A program made the translations under genes and the position numbers. From positions 1 through 64,000 of the forward strand of contig JAJDBP010000018.1 in assembly GCA_029261295.1 (NCBI GenBank): 64,000 bases of DNA. Reading direction: 5' to 3'. Positions 1 to 7,749 of the stretch are shown here, piece after piece. Origin of the DNA: Nitrospirales bacterium. Its GTDB lineage: Bacteria > Nitrospirota > Nitrospiria > Nitrospirales > UBA8639. A model generated the notes under the pieces. That model saw nothing but the letters and a program-made list of their open reading frames with translations. It did not search any database and had not been told where the DNA came from. Each line of letters opens with the position of its first letter. Within the stretch, counting starts at the first letter, position 1.

Positions 1-190
1 CGACTTCGGAGGAAGGCGCGCACTGTGTGAGCGCAGCGAGTTTGCGCGCCGCCGAAGTCGACGGCACGGCGCAGGGCACCCGAAGGGCCAGGACACGGCC
101 AACATGGTTTTGGCTACTTTTGCCGAAACAAAAGTGGCTCGTGCGCCGGGGCGAAACCCGACAACCTTCGCCGCATCAATTTCTCGGTAG
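1..190. repeat. Palindromic dispersed-repeat-like element
   Basis: Bases 1-9 (cgacttcgg) pair with 52-60 and bases 15-22 (ggcgcgca) pair with 43-50, giving one long imperfect hairpin whose loop holds the gagcgcagcgag sequence. A second hairpin follows: acttttg at 116-122 pairs with caaaagt at 129-135. An open frame at 27-227 would encode a peptide containing FWLLLPKQKWL. I recall similar peptides as common mis-annotations of intergenic repeats in many genomes, so I treat this as a repeat and not a gene. The element may extend left beyond the window. Confidence 0.5.
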
Positions 191-256
191 GAACAACCGA
201 GAATTACCCCTGAGTATGTTTTATTGAAAATATCCTGACCATATCACGACAAAACA

Positions 257-390
257 ATGGCCCCAACCCTCCAAGCCTCTTTCCCTTAAAAAAGGCCAGA
301 AGCCCTTAAGCCACACCACCATTCATGGGTGGCCCGCCCTTGTGTTCGATCCGCTCTTTGTCCTCAATGGGGTCCCCTAGCCTCACCATT
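257..390 (+). pseudogene. Decayed N-terminal copy of the 1763-2728 membrane-protein gene
   Basis: The stretch from the ATG at 257 matches the first part of the intact gene at 1763 nearly base for base in blocks: ATGGCCCC.AC.CTCCAA, CCCTTAAGCC.CAC.ACCAT, CATGG.TGGCC and ATGGGGTCCCCTA. Small deletions and substitutions break the reading frame, and the homology fades near 390. It looks like the left relic of a duplication whose intact copy lies about 1.5 kb downstream, on the other side of the PEP-CTERM gene. It has no coding capacity. Confidence 0.75.
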
Positions 391-727
391 AAATAAGACT
401 TGAATTTAAGTACACTCCACCCCTTAGAACGCCGACCGGTCTTGAACCCATTCCCGCATGTCCTGTCCCCCTATGCTAGGAAACGCTGTCCCAGGATATT
501 GCTCCTAGTCATTTTGAGGGGTTAGATCTTCAACCTCAATAATTCTACAATTGAGCTTCCAGAAGTATATAATGTACGTGTACATTACCTTTCAATCGAG
601 GATGTTTTCTCCAATTTAGTTATTATAAATAGCCCCCCCCGGCACCAAAATAACGAAATGGCCTCTGTATCTTTTTCAGATAATTCCCTCCTAACTGACA
701 TCATCTTTTCCTCAGAAAGGGATCACC
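391..727. other. Non-coding stretch upstream of the PEP-CTERM gene
   Basis: No convincing gene on either strand. It holds the palindrome at 570-587, and a good ribosome binding site (gaaaggga) just before the ATG at 728. I saw no clear sigma70 or sigma54 promoter. Confidence 0.5.
570..587. promoter_or_regulatory. Palindromic operator candidate
   Basis: taatgtac-gt-gtacatta is a perfect 8+8 inverted repeat with a two-base centre, about 140 bases upstream of the PEP-CTERM start. Its core octamer tacgtgta recurs in the palindrome at 38778-38793. The cognate regulator is unknown. Confidence 0.4.
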
Positions 728-1333
728 ATGAAGAAACCTCTGAAGTTTTTATGTGCAGTCATGTTGACCGTGTGTCCCATCGGAATGACCCAGGCGTGGG
801 CGATTTCCACACCGATTGATCTTAACGATTTTTTTTCTGACCCTACGGTCATCGTTGAGGTTGATGGCTCTTCCGCTAAATTGAGTGAGGACCTCACCTT
901 TGCTGAGGTAATATTATCTAATGATCCATTCTTGGGCGATCCAGAGGTCATCATTGCAGCAGTTGGGCGGAGTCTGAAATTTGACTTTGATTTTATGGAA
1001 GGGGCTGGCAATGATGATGAATTTGGGGCGTTTATTATAGACCCTGCCACAGGTGGTTCTCTTGGAACTCCATTTGAATTTTTCACCTCAGATACTTCAT
1101 CTGGCACGGTGACCTTCGACCTGAGCTCGCTGACAGGGACCTCAGACCTAGGGCTGCAATTTGATCTCTTAGCTTTTGATTTCGCCTCTGACTCCATGGT
1201 TACCGTGTCCAATGTCCGCTTGGTCGATCCAGCCAATCCTCCTGCCATCCCCGAACCCAGCACCATCTTGTTGTTCGGCACTGGCATAGCCGGATTAGCT
1301 GCCATGCGGTATCGAAAGAACATCAATGCCTAA
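728..1333 (+). CDS. PEP-CTERM sorting domain protein
   Basis: A 201-residue exported protein. Residues 1-25 form a signal peptide (charged MKK start, hydrophobic core, AWA cleavage site). The C-terminus has the tripartite PEP-CTERM anchor: Pro-Glu-Pro at about 175-177, a hydrophobic helix, and a basic tail with RYRKN. Such proteins are handled by exosortase (EpsH/XrtA) and are usually surface or matrix components tied to exopolysaccharide. The middle, rich in Asp, Ser and Thr with alternating beta-like hydrophobicity, shows no domain I can name. No exosortase gene is in the window. The start is supported by gaaaggga upstream. A terminator follows at 1363, so this is a single-gene unit. Confidence 0.9.
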   Translation: MKKPLKFLCAVMLTVCPIGMTQAWAISTPIDLNDFFSDPTVIVEVDGSSAKLSEDLTFAEVILSNDPFLGDPEVIIAAVGRSLKFDFDFMEGAGNDDEFGAFIIDPATGGSLGTPFEFFTSDTSSGTVTFDLSSLTGTSDLGLQFDLLAFDFASDSMVTVSNVRLVDPANPPAIPEPSTILLFGTGIAGLAAMRYRKNINA

Positions 1334-1762
1334 CCCATAGAACCAATCATGTAAAACCGATAAGCCTCACCTCTTCGGAGGTGGGGCTTTTTGATTGCTC
1401 CCCGCCACTCTCACCAACCCTCCCTTTCTGTCCGACTTTCTGGACGTGGCATGAACTAGGTTCCTTTCAGTTTATCCCGACAGGGGCTTCCGAAAGCCCA
1501 GAAGAAACGCGGATTCATACAATAAAAGTACGGGCAAGTCTGTTGTTACAGATATTACTTTTCAAGTCCTTTGAGTGAAATTATGTTCTGAGGTCAAGTC
1601 TATTTTTTAAATTTTTGAATAATGGATCTCAAAGCTTCATTAATACTTGCCAGGTCTCGGTTCGGCAACTCTCATCAGATCAATAAATTGAGCAGACCAA
1701 CCGAAAATACTAGACATTGATGACCGTACTCCGAGCTGTTCGGACCGTGTCAGTGAAAACCC
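1334..1762. other. Intergenic region between PEP-CTERM gene and membrane protein
   Basis: Apart from the terminator at 1363-1392 I see no gene here. The small open frame at 1381-1578 begins inside the terminator and has no ribosome site. A stretch near 1590-1615 (gaggtcaagtctattttt) recalls the ends of REP or transposase-associated repeats, but the match is too short to be sure. Confidence 0.4.
1363..1392 (+). terminator. Rho-independent terminator of the PEP-CTERM gene
   Basis: agcctcacctc and gaggtggggct form an 11-bp stem (one G-U pair) with a ttcg tetraloop, followed by a run of five T. It sits 30 bases after the stop codon. Confidence 0.9.
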
Positions 1763-2728
1763 ATGGCCCCTACTCTCCAACCACCAGCCGAGCGCATTGC
1801 CCTTAAAGGGCATACACCCTTAAGCCCCACAACCATCCATGGTTGGCCAGCTATTCTGTTTGGCGCGGTTTTTATCATCATGGGGTCCCCTATCCTTGCT
1901 ATTGGGATGGGCTGGATGGACTATCCCAAATCATTGATTCATGCTCCGCTGTGGGTGATTGGTTTTTGCGGCGGGCTATTTGTGGCGTGTGGAGCCTGGC
2001 TTATGATCCATGGCACTAAAGGCTTGCACCGGCAGTGGAATCTCTCTCATGGCAAACAAGAACTCCTTGATAGACCCTGGATGTGGGATTATCCCTGGCA
2101 CGCCTCGGGGATTACCGACAATAAATTCACGGCCTCATTTAATGGTCTGATTGCCCTTATCGCATTTGGTGCTTTTCTGGCTCCTTTTAATTGGATTGCG
2201 TTTGTCTCGAATTCTGGAGGATTGTTTTGGCAAATCTTGACTGGATTTTTTGATGTGGTGATCGCACTAGGCGTTGGAAGTTATCTGCTCAAGAATGTCG
2301 GCCAGCTCTGGACATTTGGTAACGGAAGAATCAGTTTCGGGGGTTTCCCATTTTTCTTAGGTCAGACAATGTCTCTTACCGTCGAAGGATTACCAGAAAA
2401 CCTCGACACCGTAGAATTGACTCTTCGATGTATTGAAGAAGCTTATGAAATTCGAATAGGAGAAGGGGGACGGAAACGAGAGTCAGTGGTCGTCTGTTAT
2501 CAAATCTATCTTGCTGTTCAAACATTTCGAGGAGAACTGGTCAACGAGAGCGGACAACTTCGTTGCTCGTGGAATCTCCCAGACGATGCTCATCTCACCA
2601 GCACACCCAGTGAACGTCCCGCGACTTTCTGGGAACTCGAGGTTGAGGGGAAACGCCCTGGCATTGACTATCACTGCCACTTTCTCTTGCCCGTCTATGA
2701 CAAAAAATCAGCGGTCCTTACAGGTTGA
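1763..2728 (+). CDS. Four-helix membrane protein, unknown function
   Basis: A 321-residue protein with four predicted membrane helices at about 28-50, 61-83, 127-148 and 153-176. A soluble C-terminal half (about 190-321) looks all-beta, with alternating hydrophobic residues and few charged helices. No signal peptide, catalytic motif or known domain is recognisable. The fold pattern (membrane helices followed by a beta domain) is seen in several uncharacterised families, so I give no name. The start matches the ATG shared with the decayed copy at 257, which supports the call. No strong ribosome site is visible. It appears to be transcribed alone and converges with the VOC gene on the other strand. 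Confidence 0.75.
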   Translation: MAPTLQPPAERIALKGHTPLSPTTIHGWPAILFGAVFIIMGSPILAIGMGWMDYPKSLIHAPLWVIGFCGGLFVACGAWLMIHGTKGLHRQWNLSHGKQELLDRPWMWDYPWHASGITDNKFTASFNGLIALIAFGAFLAPFNWIAFVSNSGGLFWQILTGFFDVVIALGVGSYLLKNVGQLWTFGNGRISFGGFPFFLGQTMSLTVEGLPENLDTVELTLRCIEEAYEIRIGEGGRKRESVVVCYQIYLAVQTFRGELVNESGQLRCSWNLPDDAHLTSTPSERPATFWELEVEGKRPGIDYHCHFLLPVYDKKSAVLTG

Positions 2729-2753
2729 CACTTCTTCAGGTGTGATTCATAGC

Positions 2754-3161
2754 TCATATGGGCGCACTGAGGACGATTCGGTTCCCATCCGGGTCATGTA
2801 ACCAACATTCCAAATTTCCCCAAGGCATTTCCATTAACGCTGTGACTTGAGCCTCTAGCGAGGAGACATGTGCATGCAGAGATTGGATGTCATCGACATA
2901 GAGATAACAATTGGAAGGTGATGATAGCGTCTCATCGTCTGGCTGGATTTGGCATAGATGAATTTCTAGGTCCCCGTTTTTCAAAATAGCGTAGACCCAT
3001 GATGCTCCGGTTTCATCCTCATCTTGATCATTTATAAACATGGGGAGGAAGCCTAAAGCGATTCTATACCATTCAATGGCTTCTTTCACCTTTGCGACGG
3101 GAAAGACCGGCGAAATTCGATGAAATGTTGAGACCATGAGAAGGTGAATTCGTGGAGCCAC
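2754..3161 (-). CDS. VOC (glyoxalase/bleomycin-resistance) family protein
   Basis: A 135-residue single-module vicinal-oxygen-chelate protein. It shows the usual pattern: a PVFPVAKVKEAIEWY start to the first beta-alpha unit, LGF, a central DLEIHL strand, YLYVDDIQ, and the terminal DPDGNRI that closes most members. Family members are metal-dependent lyases, isomerases or dioxygenases, or metal-free binding proteins; the substrate cannot be told from sequence. The first codon is GTG without a clear ribosome site. The ATG at 3137 (MVSTFHR) would remove eight residues and is equally likely. Confidence 0.85.
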   Translation of the reverse strand: MAPRIHLLMVSTFHRISPVFPVAKVKEAIEWYRIALGFLPMFINDQDEDETGASWVYAILKNGDLEIHLCQIQPDDETLSSPSNCYLYVDDIQSLHAHVSSLEAQVTALMEMPWGNLECWLHDPDGNRIVLSAPI

Positions 3162-3268
3162 ACATTAAGAAACAGGCTGGGAACGTTGCCAAATCTCTTA
3201 GAAACTATGAGAGACGGGACACCCTGTGTCAAATGATGGCAGAAAATGAAAAGAGAAAATGAGACGTA

Positions 3269-3742
3269 TCACTCAGAAGAGAGATGTTGCACAGAAATTA
3301 TTTGAGCATCTAGGAAGAGCTCCAACCCAGCCCCTTCTTCTTGATGATCAAACCCTAGATTCAATTTTTGGCCGATGGCGGTGAGTTGAAAGTATTTCCC
3401 CCAATTATTGACGTGCTCAGGAATGATCACCGTCTCATTCACCGTCATGAGCACATCATCTTTTCCGTCTTCTCCAAGTTGCGAGTCTGCTGAATCCCTA
3501 TCAATAAAGGTAAAGGTGAGATTCACCACCACTTTTTCAGGAGAGGGATTATTCCATTGGGTCCAGACTTCAAATGTTTTTAAGTCATTCTTCTGGAAAT
3601 GGCCTATGTCGGTAAGGCCCAGTTGCAGGGGATAGGCCTGCCGATTCAAAAAGGTTGGACTCGCCCAGAGGGGCGAAAAAGACAAACCTGTCAATACAAT
3701 TGAGAAAAGAATAAGCAGGAAAACACGTAATCGGGGCCGCAC
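3269..3742 (-). CDS. Secreted protein, tandem paralogue A
   Basis: A 157-residue protein with an N-terminal signal peptide (hydrophobic core, LWAS cleavage region). The mature part, from SPTFLNRQAYPLQLG onward, is nearly the same as that of the gene at 3921-4397. It probably forms a beta-rich domain, with repeated strand-like stretches and acidic loops such as DRDSADSQLGEDGKDD that could bind a metal; that last point is inference. No family is recognised. Translation starts at GTG (3742), placed by a strong site (ggggagg, seven bases upstream). Both paralogues and the PagL-like gene run in the same direction. Confidence 0.8.
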   Translation of the reverse strand: MRPRLRVFLLILFSIVLTGLSFSPLWASPTFLNRQAYPLQLGLTDIGHFQKNDLKTFEVWTQWNNPSPEKVVVNLTFTFIDRDSADSQLGEDGKDDVLMTVNETVIIPEHVNNWGKYFQLTAIGQKLNLGFDHQEEGAGLELFLDAQIISVQHLSSE

Positions 3743-3920
3743 CAGATTACCTCCCCTGTCTCTTGGGTATTTTTAGTTGTGGTTGTGTTCTCTTTCTGTC
3801 TCTGTGCAATACCTCTTACATGAAGATCTTTACAATACCTCTTTGGAGGTACGATTCACTATACACCCAGGAGAAAAAAGATGCCAATGATAGGAAAGAA
3901 GGAAGGTTTTCCCTTAGATA

Positions 3921-4397
3921 TTACTCTGTAGAGAGATGCTGCACTGAAGTCACCTGCGCATCGAGATAGAGCTCTAACCCGGCTCCTTCTTCTTGATGGT
4001 CAAACCCTTGATTGAGCTTCTGGCCGATGGCGGTGAGTTGAAAGTATTTCCCCCAATTATTCACTTGCTCAGGAATGGTGACCGACTCCTGCACCGTCAT
4101 GAGCACATCGTCTTTTCCATCTTCTCCTAATTGCGAATTTGACGAATCCCTATCGATAAACGAAAAGGTGAGTGTCACCAGAATTTTCTTATTGGATGGA
4201 TTATCCCATTGGGTCCAGATTTCAAAAGTTTTTAAGTCATTATTATGAAATTGGCCAATGTCGGTGAGGCCCAGTTGTAAGGGATAGGCTTGACGATTTA
4301 AAAACGTGGGGCTCGCCCAAAGCTCTGTGGCAGAAAGATTAAGGGAAAGGATGAAAAAGACAAAAACCACACACACTCGAAATTGAAGGTACACCAC
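3921..4397 (-). CDS. Secreted protein, tandem paralogue B
   Basis: A 158-residue partner of the preceding gene. The mature domains share long identical blocks (for example NNWGKYFQLTAIGQKLN and FDHQEEGAGLEL), while the signal peptides are clearly different, as expected when only the exported part is under selection. The likely start is GTG at 4397 with a GGAG site five bases before it. The function is unknown. The two genes are separated by about 180 bases with no gene in between, so each may carry its own promoter. Confidence 0.8.
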   Translation of the reverse strand: MVYLQFRVCVVFVFFILSLNLSATELWASPTFLNRQAYPLQLGLTDIGQFHNNDLKTFEIWTQWDNPSNKKILVTLTFSFIDRDSSNSQLGEDGKDDVLMTVQESVTIPEQVNNWGKYFQLTAIGQKLNQGFDHQEEGAGLELYLDAQVTSVQHLSTE

Positions 4398-4536
4398 ACT
4401 TTCTCCACTTTAGAAGACGTCTCATGACATATCCTTTCCTTTCGGCAAAATAGCCATTTTCCTTGCGTAATAGATCTCCGCATATTACCAACTCATAACA
4501 ATGGGTTATAAATGACATTTTGGAACCTCAAGCCCT

Positions 4537-5109
4537 CTATGAGAAAAGTTCAAACCGATAACGCAGTTCCAGCATATGAAGATCTACCCCTCGGTTATTC
4601 CCATAGATAGTTCCGTCAGACATATGATGGAAACGATATCCTGCCAATAGGTTTCCAGGAAGGTGAAAGAGCACGCCCCCATGGGCACTAATCTGAAAAG
4701 GGCCTCCCACATTTTGCCCAGGGAATCTCCATTTACTGAGCAATGCCCCACCAACTCCAATATCTAGGGTGGTTCGCCATTCTTCTTTTGTTATGGCTAT
4801 TCCCCCTGTCAGAGTGCTAATAAATCCAAGTGCCTCATCTCCCCTCAACACCCCTGCCGTCGTATTAAGTTGATAGCGAGCTTTCCAATCCCCAGGAATT
4901 TCCCAACGGCCTGGAAAACCAAGCACCCCGACAACATCAAATTGTTCAAAATCGACTTTTTCTCCTGGAGGTAATCCAGCCTCTTTAAAATTCACGGCTC
5001 CACGGATTCCAACTGATAACCATTCAAATTTCTCCGCCCAGCTTGATTGAATAGGCAATAGCAGTAGGGCAAAAAATACTATTCGAAAATATGTAGTCAT
5101 TCTGATTTT
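4537..5109 (-). CDS. PagL-like lipid A 3-O-deacylase (acyloxyacyl hydrolase family)
   Basis: A 191-residue outer-membrane protein with a signal peptide (residues 1-26, ending SSWA) and alternating beta-barrel strands. PagL enzymes use a His-X-Ser-X11-Glu triad to remove the 3-O acyl chain of lipid A. Here the motif is H163-M-S165 in RFHHMSDG, followed by NNRG and then D177 at the spacing where PagL has Glu. The barrel ends in LELRYRFELFS with an aromatic near the end, as usual for outer-membrane insertion. The Asp-for-Glu change makes activity likely but not certain. No strong ribosome site is visible before the ATG at 5112; the second ATG (5100) would also leave a signal peptide. Confidence 0.7.
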   Translation of the reverse strand, partial: KIRMTTYFRIVFFALLLLPIQSSWAEKFEWLSVGIRGAVNFKEAGLPPGEKVDFEQFDVVGVLGFPGRWEIPGDWKARYQLNTTAGVLRGDEALGFISTLTGGIAITKEEWRTTLDIGVGGALLSKWRFPGQNVGGPFQISAHGGVLFHLPGNLLAGYRFHHMSDGTIYGNNRGVDLHMLELRYRFELFS

Positions 5110-5389
5110 CATGATTCAAAGACAAATCACATCGAAACAATTGCTCAGGAAAATTTTTGCTAACCACCTCTTACATGATCTCTTTAATGAAAGATAGTCA
5201 AATGGGTCCAAAAAATATTACACAGCTGTTTTCGATGGGATGGTAGAAACAATAGAGAAAACGGGTCGAGCAGAAAAAGGAAAAGCCATGACGCCCCCTT
5301 TCACGATAAGAAAAATCCTGTCAAAAGTAGGTAGCAAAAAACACATCATCTACTCAAAACATTTCTCATCCTTTTTTGGTTTTTGGATT

Positions 5390-6265
5390 CTATTCCTTCC
5401 AGTCAAAACCTGTAGCTGCGGCGAGAGAACGGGGCGTCTGAAGACCGGTCATTCGCTGTTTGCCAATAATCCAGGTCGGAAAACTCTTGACGTTTTCTGC
5501 TACACACGCCTTGGTCAGGGCACTTCCTCGACCTCCAGAACTACATTCAACATAGGGCAACCGTTCTCCTGAAGCTTCAAATGCCGCTTTTTGTTGTTGA
5601 CACCGTGGACACCAATACGCCCCATAAAATTTTACTCCCTTATCCGTTAGGTGAATGGCCAATGCCTGGAGTTGCGGATCTTCGGGACCGGCTGCTGCAT
5701 CAAATACACCGCTAAAATGCAGATGTAATCCTCCGACCAATAAGAAGGCAATCACAAGTCCCTCCTTCAACGAGGTCGTCCAATTCGGCGGTTGCCGCAC
5801 GAGGGTGAGAACCATCATCGTCGTCATAATTCCAAATGAAGCCAGACAATAGGGGCATGTGGCTTCAATTTCTATGACTGAGACAACCGTCAGATACGCA
5901 CTAATCGCGAACCCGCACACGACGACAAACACAATCATCGTCCAACTACCCGGCTTCTTTTTACCTCTCCAGATCAAGTGGGCTAACAACACATACGTTA
6001 ATAATCCCCAAAAGGCCATGGGCAGACCAAGCAGGGTCGCCCACCGACTGGCTTGAACCAGATCGCACCCTGAACCTTCACTACAAAATGCCGGGTGGGA
6101 CTCAAACCAGGCGACATAGGACAGATAGGCGGTAAGCAGAATACCGATTCCAGCTAGCACTAATATGACCAAATCAAGCACGGAGGTAGACTTCGTCTTG
6201 CTGGCCGAACTGCCTACCTCAGGCTTAGGAGTTTCGGTTGGTTGACGTTTACTACGTTTGCCCAT
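5390..6265 (-). CDS. VKOR-thioredoxin fusion, disulfide-bond formation
   Basis: A 291-residue membrane enzyme. After a basic, Pro-rich N-terminus come several membrane helices of a vitamin K epoxide reductase module, with the loop Cys pair (HPAFCSEGSGCDLV) and the redox CPYC (ATCPYCLASFG). A C-terminal thioredoxin-like domain follows with WCPRC (GAYWCPRCQQQKAAF). Known homologues in cyanobacteria and other bacteria do the job of DsbB plus a DsbA-like partner, passing electrons from periplasmic thiols to quinone. The start at 6265 is set by gagaggaac just upstream; a longer reading to 6364 has no ribosome site. It is divergent from pdxB. Confidence 0.9.
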   Translation of the reverse strand: MGKRSKRQPTETPKPEVGSSASKTKSTSVLDLVILVLAGIGILLTAYLSYVAWFESHPAFCSEGSGCDLVQASRWATLLGLPMAFWGLLTYVLLAHLIWRGKKKPGSWTMIVFVVVCGFAISAYLTVVSVIEIEATCPYCLASFGIMTTMMVLTLVRQPPNWTTSLKEGLVIAFLLVGGLHLHFSGVFDAAAGPEDPQLQALAIHLTDKGVKFYGAYWCPRCQQQKAAFEASGERLPYVECSSGGRGSALTKACVAENVKSFPTWIIGKQRMTGLQTPRSLAAATGFDWKE

Positions 6266-6440
6266 GTTGCGTTCCTCTCTCCATCCTAAGCAAAAAAAGG
6301 TATTTCCTGTTATGTATAACCGTTCGAAGAGGAATATCAAAACTTTGAGAAGAATGCAACGCAAGCATCTAGGCGAGACGGGTGTATTGTCTCATGATAG
6401 GATGAAAATGAACTTAAACAGGAACACGTATCCATAACAT

Positions 6441-7628
6441 TTGAATGAACACGAAAATATGAACCCCTCTCTCAACATGGTCGCGGGAGAAAGTATTCCC
6501 TATCTCAAAGACGCGTTCGAAACGCTGGGAAACCTTTCAATTTTGTCGGGCCGTGCGATTTCCTCTACGGATTTACACGATACCCAGATTTTACTCATCC
6601 GATCGATTACTCAAGTCAATAAGACCTTACTCCAAGGGACTCCAGTGAAATTTGTGGGTTCGGCTTCGGCTGGAACCAACCATATTGATACGGCATATCT
6701 ACAATCTCAAAATATTGAGGTTGCTTCGGCTTCAGGGTCAAATGCTAATTCGGTCGCCGAGTACGTCGTGGCGGGATTACTTTATCTTAGCAAGCAAGGG
6801 AATTTCGTCCTGAAGGGCAAAACTATCGGCATTGTTGGGGTAGGAAATATTGGCAAGTTGGTCAAGCAAAAAGTAGAGGCCCTCGGGATGCAACCGATCC
6901 TTCATGATCCACCGTTAGCTAAGCTTAAGCAAATTGATCACCGTTCACTAGAAGAGACACTGAATTGTGATGTGGTCACCCTACATACGCCACTGACGAC
7001 CGTGGGACCCTATCCAACTTATCATTTACTCAATGAGCAGACCTTCAAGTGGCTGAAGCCCTCATCCATTTTCATTAATGCGTCCCGAGGTGAAGTTGTC
7101 AAAACTTCTGCACTGTTGCAGGCCATCGCCGAAGAACGCGTCGGGCCCACCATTATTGATGTCTGGGAACACGAGCCTGATATCAACTGGAAGCTCTTTC
7201 AAGCCGTCTCATTAGGCACGCCCCATATTGCCGGGCACTCCCTAGACGGTAAAGCCAATGGGACTTTTATGATCTACACAGCCTTGTGTAACCATCTGGA
7301 CATAGAACCTATTTGGAATCCTGCCCAATCGCTTCCCTCCCCAACTCTGCCAATAATTGACGTGTCCAATTCTTCACAATCCAATCAGGAACGGGTTCGA
7401 GAAACGATCAAGAAGATTTATGATATAGAATCGGATTTTCAACGAATAAAAGAATTGCTTCTCTTATCTCCGAATACACGCCCCACGCAATTTGATGCCC
7501 TTCGTAAAAACTATCCCATCCGACGCGAATTCCATCACTCAAAATTGAGATTCACTAAATCTAATGAGGAACTGGCCCATACGCTCATTGGTTTAGGGTT
7601 TCTCAAAGACGTTGAAAAAGGCTCCTAA
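6441..7628 (+). CDS. pdxB: 4-phosphoerythronate dehydrogenase
   Basis: A 395-residue D-2-hydroxyacid dehydrogenase for vitamin B6 synthesis, oxidising 4-phosphoerythronate with NAD. PdxB-type signatures are seen throughout: GESIPYLKDAF at the start, FVGSASAGTNHID, the nucleotide-binding GIVGVGNIGKLV, DVVTLHTPLTTVGPYPTYHL, INASRGEVV, DVWEHEPDIN with the catalytic Glu, and GTPHIAGHSLDGKANG with the catalytic His. After about residue 290 the tail is longer and diverges from the enterobacterial form. The start could be the ATG at 6441 or the one at 6459; neither has a strong ribosome site. It ends at a shared bidirectional terminator. Confidence 0.93.
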   Translation: MNEHENMNPSLNMVAGESIPYLKDAFETLGNLSILSGRAISSTDLHDTQILLIRSITQVNKTLLQGTPVKFVGSASAGTNHIDTAYLQSQNIEVASASGSNANSVAEYVVAGLLYLSKQGNFVLKGKTIGIVGVGNIGKLVKQKVEALGMQPILHDPPLAKLKQIDHRSLEETLNCDVVTLHTPLTTVGPYPTYHLLNEQTFKWLKPSSIFINASRGEVVKTSALLQAIAEERVGPTIIDVWEHEPDINWKLFQAVSLGTPHIAGHSLDGKANGTFMIYTALCNHLDIEPIWNPAQSLPSPTLPIIDVSNSSQSNQERVRETIKKIYDIESDFQRIKELLLLSPNTRPTQFDALRKNYPIRREFHHSKLRFTKSNEELAHTLIGLGFLKDVEKGS

Positions 7629-7680
7629 CACTGTTTCCGAGAGATAGCCAATACAAAAGATCATCGTGGGGAAATAAAAA

Positions 7681-7729
7681 AAAAGCGGCCAGGGAAAAGA
7701 GTGGATTTCTCCTTTCCTTGACCGCTTTT
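7681..7729. terminator. Bidirectional terminator between convergent genes
   Basis: aaaagcggccagggaaa (7681-7697) pairs with tttccttgaccgctttt (7713-7729) with two G-U pairs. Both ends carry A/T tracts, so the hairpin can serve pdxB on the plus strand and the barrel lipoprotein on the minus strand. Confidence 0.85.
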
Positions 7730-7749
7730 CAGTTGTTGTTCTTAAGAGC

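Noticed and set aside
27-227. 66-codon open frame on the plus strand
   Set aside because: It lies within the repeat element and its peptide is the type seen as an artefact of intergenic repeats.
1381-1578. 65-codon open frame after the PEP-CTERM gene
   Set aside because: It starts inside the terminator, has no ribosome site and no recognisable homology.
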